9,321 nt of DNA from Acidithiobacillus sp. (lineage in GTDB: Bacteria > Pseudomonadota > Gammaproteobacteria > Acidithiobacillales > Acidithiobacillaceae). The notes under the pieces were generated by a model. That model searched no databases, had not been told where the DNA came from, and worked only from the letters and a program-made list of their open reading frames with translations. Location: contig DAIAVG010000040.1 in assembly GCA_027445725.1 (NCBI GenBank), positions 1 to 9,321 of the forward strand. The letters are read 5' to 3'. The position numbers were made by a program, and so were the translations under genes. Below, one piece after another: positions 6,596 through 9,321 of this stretch (its first letter is position 1; every line of letters starts with the position of its first letter).

Positions 6596-8224
6596 TTACC
6601 TGCTGCTCACGGTACATTCGCCTCCCACTTTCTGAAATGCTGCATGTAAGCTCTCATGGTGCTGTCCGCCACCGCCTGATGAATGGCCACATAAAATATC
6701 AGCGGGCTCAAAGCGGCCACTGCCGCCATGCCGGGAAAATCGGAGCATGCCCGTTCCGCTCAGAGCCGTCGGGCTCAGCCAGCTGATTCCCCACAAACCC
6801 AGAAAATAGGGGATAATCCACCACATATACTGCCACCCCATTGCGGACCATCTTCCTTTCCGCCAGATGCCGGTGAGGGCATAAAGGATTAGCAGGGCGA
6901 ACAAAGTGCCGAAAATGAAATTCAGGGTGTTCAGACCCGACCAGAACACGATCCAGCTTGCCACGACGAAGGTGAGAGGTGCGATAACTGGTGCTGCCCA
7001 CAGGCGAAAAGGGCGCTCCAGATCAGGCACCGCGCGACGTAACTGAATCAGGGCAACGGGACCGATGACATAGGACAGTACCGTCATAGAAGCGATGTAA
7101 CCCACCATTTTCTGCCAGGAGGGAAACGGAAAAAAGAACACCGCACCGACAACGTACAGCAAAATCAGGCTGGCCCAGGGAACCCCATGCCGATTGATGC
7201 GTGCCGCCCACTTGGGCGCTGCTCCGGTATCCGCTGTCGCCACGGTAACACGGGCTGCGGTGGTGGTATAAACCAATGCGGCCCCGCCCGGCGATACAAA
7301 CGCATCAACGTACAGAAGCACGGCCAGCCAGCCAGCCCCCACCGCAGCGGCAAGAGCGGCAAAAGGACCGTTAATCCCAGAAAAATGGAGGTGCTGCCAG
7401 CCCCCCGCCGCCAAATCGGCAGGATCTATCGCACCAATAAAAGCTACCTGTAAAACGATATAAATTCCCGATACAATCAGAACAGATGCGATAACGGCAA
7501 TCGGTACATCTCGTTTCGGGTTTTTACTTTCTCCAGCTAGGTCAATAGCATGACGAAAACCCAGCAGGCTGAAAATCACACCGCTAGTGGCCACGGCAAC
7601 GAACATCCCGTGAAAATCGGCTGTGGCATTCTGTGCCTGCACCACGAAATTACCGGGGTGCCACGATGTGGCGAGTAACACCCCAATCGTCAGCGCAGGA
7701 ATCGAAATTTTCCACCAGGTAGCGCCATTGTTGATTTTCAACACCCAGCGCACCACCAGAAAATTAATGGCAACAAAGAAGGCCAGCAACACCAGCGCGA
7801 CAGCAAAACCTTTGACGCTGAGCAGGTCAGAATGCTGCTGCAGCAATCCCGGCAAGTAATTATTGGCGTAGGTCAGTATGGCCGTAACTTCGATGGGCGC
7901 GATGGTGGCATAAGAGAGAAAGAGAATCCAGCTCCACATATGGCCAATGATCGGGCCATTTCCCACGTGGGCCAGATGAACCACTGCCCCAGCCCGGGGA
8001 ATCAGCGGACCAAGTTCGGCAAAAACCAATGCCAGCAAAAGGATAGCGAAGGCGCCGATCATCCATGAACCGACCGCGTAGGGACCTGCCTGCTGTGCCG
8101 TATACAGTGGTCCAAATAACCATCCGGAACCAATTGAAGCACCCACACACGCCAGTATCAAACCTTGCAGAGAACCTTCGCGTCGCAGTCTGCTTTTTAT
8201 ATTCTGAAGCTTTCTGGATGCCAT
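6596..8224 (-). CDS. APC-superfamily amino acid permease, C-terminus frameshifted
   Basis: As read, 542 residues with about 11-12 membrane helices. TM1 has the unwound substrate loop GASIGSGWLFGPL (about 28-40). The TM6 region GVIFSLLGFRHAIDLAGESKNPKRDVPIA is typical of APC amino acid/polyamine transporters, and overall it resembles the aspartate:proton symporter (YveA-like) branch. Substrate is not determined. ATG 8224 follows GGGAG on the minus strand. After about residue 490 the reading frame becomes a Gly/His/Ser-rich non-membrane tail ending at 6596. Skipping one base near 6739-6760 instead gives DFPGMAAVAALSPLIFYVAIH, a last membrane helix, then MRAYMQHFRKWEANVP and a stop at 6607-6609, about 538 residues in total. 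The real gene therefore probably ends at 6607, with one extra base present through mutation or sequencing error. proB follows on the same strand; a strong promoter lies upstream. Confidence 0.85.
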   Translation of the reverse strand: MASRKLQNIKSRLRREGSLQGLILACVGASIGSGWLFGPLYTAQQAGPYAVGSWMIGAFAILLLALVFAELGPLIPRAGAVVHLAHVGNGPIIGHMWSWILFLSYATIAPIEVTAILTYANNYLPGLLQQHSDLLSVKGFAVALVLLAFFVAINFLVVRWVLKINNGATWWKISIPALTIGVLLATSWHPGNFVVQAQNATADFHGMFVAVATSGVIFSLLGFRHAIDLAGESKNPKRDVPIAVIASVLIVSGIYIVLQVAFIGAIDPADLAAGGWQHLHFSGINGPFAALAAAVGAGWLAVLLYVDAFVSPGGAALVYTTTAARVTVATADTGAAPKWAARINRHGVPWASLILLYVVGAVFFFPFPSWQKMVGYIASMTVLSYVIGPVALIQLRRAVPDLERPFRLWAAPVIAPLTFVVASWIVFWSGLNTLNFIFGTLFALLILYALTGIWRKGRWSAMGWQYMWWIIPYFLGLWGISWLSPTALSGTGMLRFSRHGGSGRFEPADILCGHSSGGGGQHHESLHAAFQKVGGECTVSSR

Positions 8225-8314
8225 GATTTCTCCCGGAATGTGGTGAATATCACGGTGCAGAATGACCAAGGAATTGCGCGCTACAACCACACCGAATATT
8301 TTTAATATATTACC

Positions 8315-8337
8315 AATAAATGTTTACAGTGTTTATT
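8315..8337. promoter_or_regulatory. Inverted repeat over -10 and start point, operator candidate
   Basis: AATAAA (8315-8320) and TTTATT (8332-8337) are exact reverse complements 11 bases apart. They straddle the predicted start point and overlap the -10 of the permease promoter. A second small repeat, AATGT/ACATT (8356-8360 and 8363-8367), overlaps the -35. Positions like these suit repressor binding. In AT-rich DNA short repeats also arise by chance. Confidence 0.35.
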
Positions 8338-8363
8338 ATCACATTTCGCAACAAAAATGTCAA
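8335..8363 (-). promoter_or_regulatory. Sigma70 promoter for the permease gene
   Basis: On the minus strand a perfect -35 TTGACA (8363-8358) is followed after exactly 17 bases by GATAAT (8340-8335), which matches TATAAT at five of six positions. The sequence just upstream of the -35 (8364-8391) is nearly pure A/T, like an UP element. Transcription would begin near 8328, giving an mRNA leader of about 104 bases before the permease ATG. It is the best promoter match in the window. Confidence 0.7.
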
Positions 8364-8517
8364 CATTATTTATTTAATGTACAAAATAATTAGCGTATTT
8401 CACATAAAAAACAATGCGAGGAAGCCGTAAAACAGCATGGCCTGAAGCAGGCATATACTGCGGAAAAGCGCTACGGAAGACGCACATAGTCGAAAGGCGG
8501 GAACGGAGGATTTTTCA

Positions 8518-8561
8518 TAAAAGATAACGGCAACTCAGGCGCGAGAAACGCCCAATTGCCG
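8518..8561 (-). terminator. Rho-independent terminator of guaA
   Basis: On the minus strand, 25 bases after the guaA stop, CGGCAA (8561-8556) pairs with TTGCCG (8533-8528). Inside it GGCG (8552-8549) pairs with CGCC (8541-8538) around a seven-base loop. The stem is followed directly by TTATCTTTTA, a T-rich tail. Stem, loop and tail together fit an intrinsic terminator separating guaA from the permease promoter. Confidence 0.6.
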
Positions 8562-8585
8562 CCATATAACTTACTTACCGTCTGG

Positions 8586-9321
8586 TCATTCCCACTCGAT
8601 GGTAGCCGGCGGCTTGGATGAAATATCGTAAACCACCCGATTGATCCCGGCCACCTCGTTGATGATCCGGGTGGAGATGCGACCCAGCACTTCATAGGGT
8701 ATGTGCGCCCAGTCTGCGGTCATGCCATCCGCCGACTCCACCGCGCGCAAGGCGATGGTTTCATCATAGGTCCGCGCATCGCCCATCACGCCGACACTGC
8801 GCACCGGCAGTAATACCGCAAAAGCCTGCCAGAGGCGGTCATACAATCCGGCGTCACGGATCTCTTCCATGACGATACGGTCGGCACGGCGCAGAACCTC
8901 CAGGCGATGTTCATCAATCGCCCCCAGACAACGGATAGCCAGACCAGGCCCCGGGAAGGGCTGACGACGGATCACTTCTTCGGGCATGCCCAGCTCACGA
9001 CCGAGTTCCCGCACTTCGTCCTTGAACAACTCACGCAAGGGCTCGACCAGTTGCAGGTGCATGCGCTCCGGCAAGCCACCCACGTTATGGTGAGACTTGA
9101 TGGTCGCGCTGGGACCCTTAAACGAAATGGACTCGATCACGTCGGGATAAAGGGTACCCTGGGCCAGAAAGTCGGCGCCTTCCAGATGCTTCGACTCTTC
9201 CTCAAAAATCTCGATGAACAGATTACCGATGGCCTTGCGCTTCTTTTCGGGATCGGTGACATCCTCCAGTACATCCAGAAAACGCTGCCGGGCATCCACC
9301 ACCTGCAGGGGAATCTGAAAG
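8586..9321 (-). CDS. guaA: GMP synthase (glutamine-hydrolysing), C-terminal part
   Basis: The frame enters from the right edge (first visible residues [15 protein letters not shown]) and ends in KPPATIEWE, the characteristic GuaA C-terminus. The 244 visible residues cover the later part of the ATP-pyrophosphatase domain and the dimerisation domain. Recognisable blocks in order are [88 protein letters not shown] and [15 protein letters not shown]. GuaA converts XMP to GMP using ATP and glutamine in the cytosol. The glutaminase domain and the P-loop (SGGVDSS-type) lie beyond the window. Family members are about 520 residues, so roughly half is missing because of the window edge and not truncation. 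An intrinsic terminator follows it. Confidence 0.97.
   Translation of the reverse strand, partial: FQIPLQVVDARQRFLDVLEDVTDPEKKRKAIGNLFIEIFEEESKHLEGADFLAQGTLYPDVIESISFKGPSATIKSHHNVGGLPERMHLQLVEPLRELFKDEVRELGRELGMPEEVIRRQPFPGPGLAIRCLGAIDEHRLEVLRRADRIVMEEIRDAGLYDRLWQAFAVLLPVRSVGVMGDARTYDETIALRAVESADGMTADWAHIPYEVLGRISTRIINEVAGINRVVYDISSKPPATIEWE

Larger units (their letters stand above)
8225..8585. other. Intergenic region between guaA and the permease gene
   Basis: The 361 bases hold, in minus-strand order, the guaA terminator (about 8518-8561), a short GCCTG/CAGGC hairpin (8440-8452), a very AT-rich block (about 8285-8400) with the permease promoter, and a leader of about 100 bases. The only open frame of note is a 37-codon plus-strand frame from 8414. 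It has no family resemblance, so no gene is called. Confidence 0.6.

Noticed and set aside
6596..6738. The Gly/His/Ser-rich permease tail as a new metal-binding extension.
   Set aside because: The neighbouring frame encodes a proper final helix and tail, so this is better explained as out-of-frame translation.
8414..8527. A 37-codon plus-strand frame in the guaA-permease gap.
   Set aside because: It lacks a good ribosome site and overlaps the guaA terminator, and the peptide has no recognisable features.

Overview
The window looks like a stretch of chromosome from a Gram-negative proteobacterium of medium-high GC. The exported and multi-membrane proteins, Shine-Dalgarno sites of the AGGAGG type and sigma70-like promoters all fit this. 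The gene set and protein style suggest an Acidithiobacillus-like organism, but that assignment is an impression and not a measured result. I see no tRNA or rRNA gene, CRISPR array, transposase or prophage gene.

Layout, left to right. A minus-strand pair starts the window: yciO (78-713), followed downstream by the first nine codons of another gene running off the left edge. A 315-base divergent gap with a REP-like hairpin separates yciO from a plus-strand gene (1029-1853) for a ferritin-fold diiron protein with acyl-ACP-desaturase-like metal ligands. Facing it on the minus strand are two small exported or membrane-anchored proteins (1890-2165 and 2224-2505), probably one transcript. A 390-base divergent gap rich in inverted repeats then leads to a large plus-strand MscS-superfamily channel with a periplasmic domain and about 11 membrane segments (2896-5247). 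It converges on proB (glutamate 5-kinase, 5324-6523, minus). Upstream of proB on the same strand is an APC-superfamily amino acid permease (6596-8224) whose last part is frameshifted. Its gap to the right carries the best promoter in the window and a terminator that closes guaA (GMP synthase), whose C-terminal half enters from the right edge (8586-9321).

How the parts may work together: permease then proB is a plausible transcript linking amino acid uptake to proline synthesis. A mechanosensitive channel lies convergent to it. Proline accumulation and MscS-type channels both serve osmotic balance, so an osmotic-stress neighbourhood is a reasonable inference, though adjacency alone does not prove it. 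guaA and yciO look like ordinary housekeeping genes. The diiron protein and the two small exported proteins are the least characterised content. I found no clear new multi-gene system. The observations most worth checking are the permease frameshift, the desaturase-like diiron protein, and the palindromes upstream of the channel gene and around the permease promoter.
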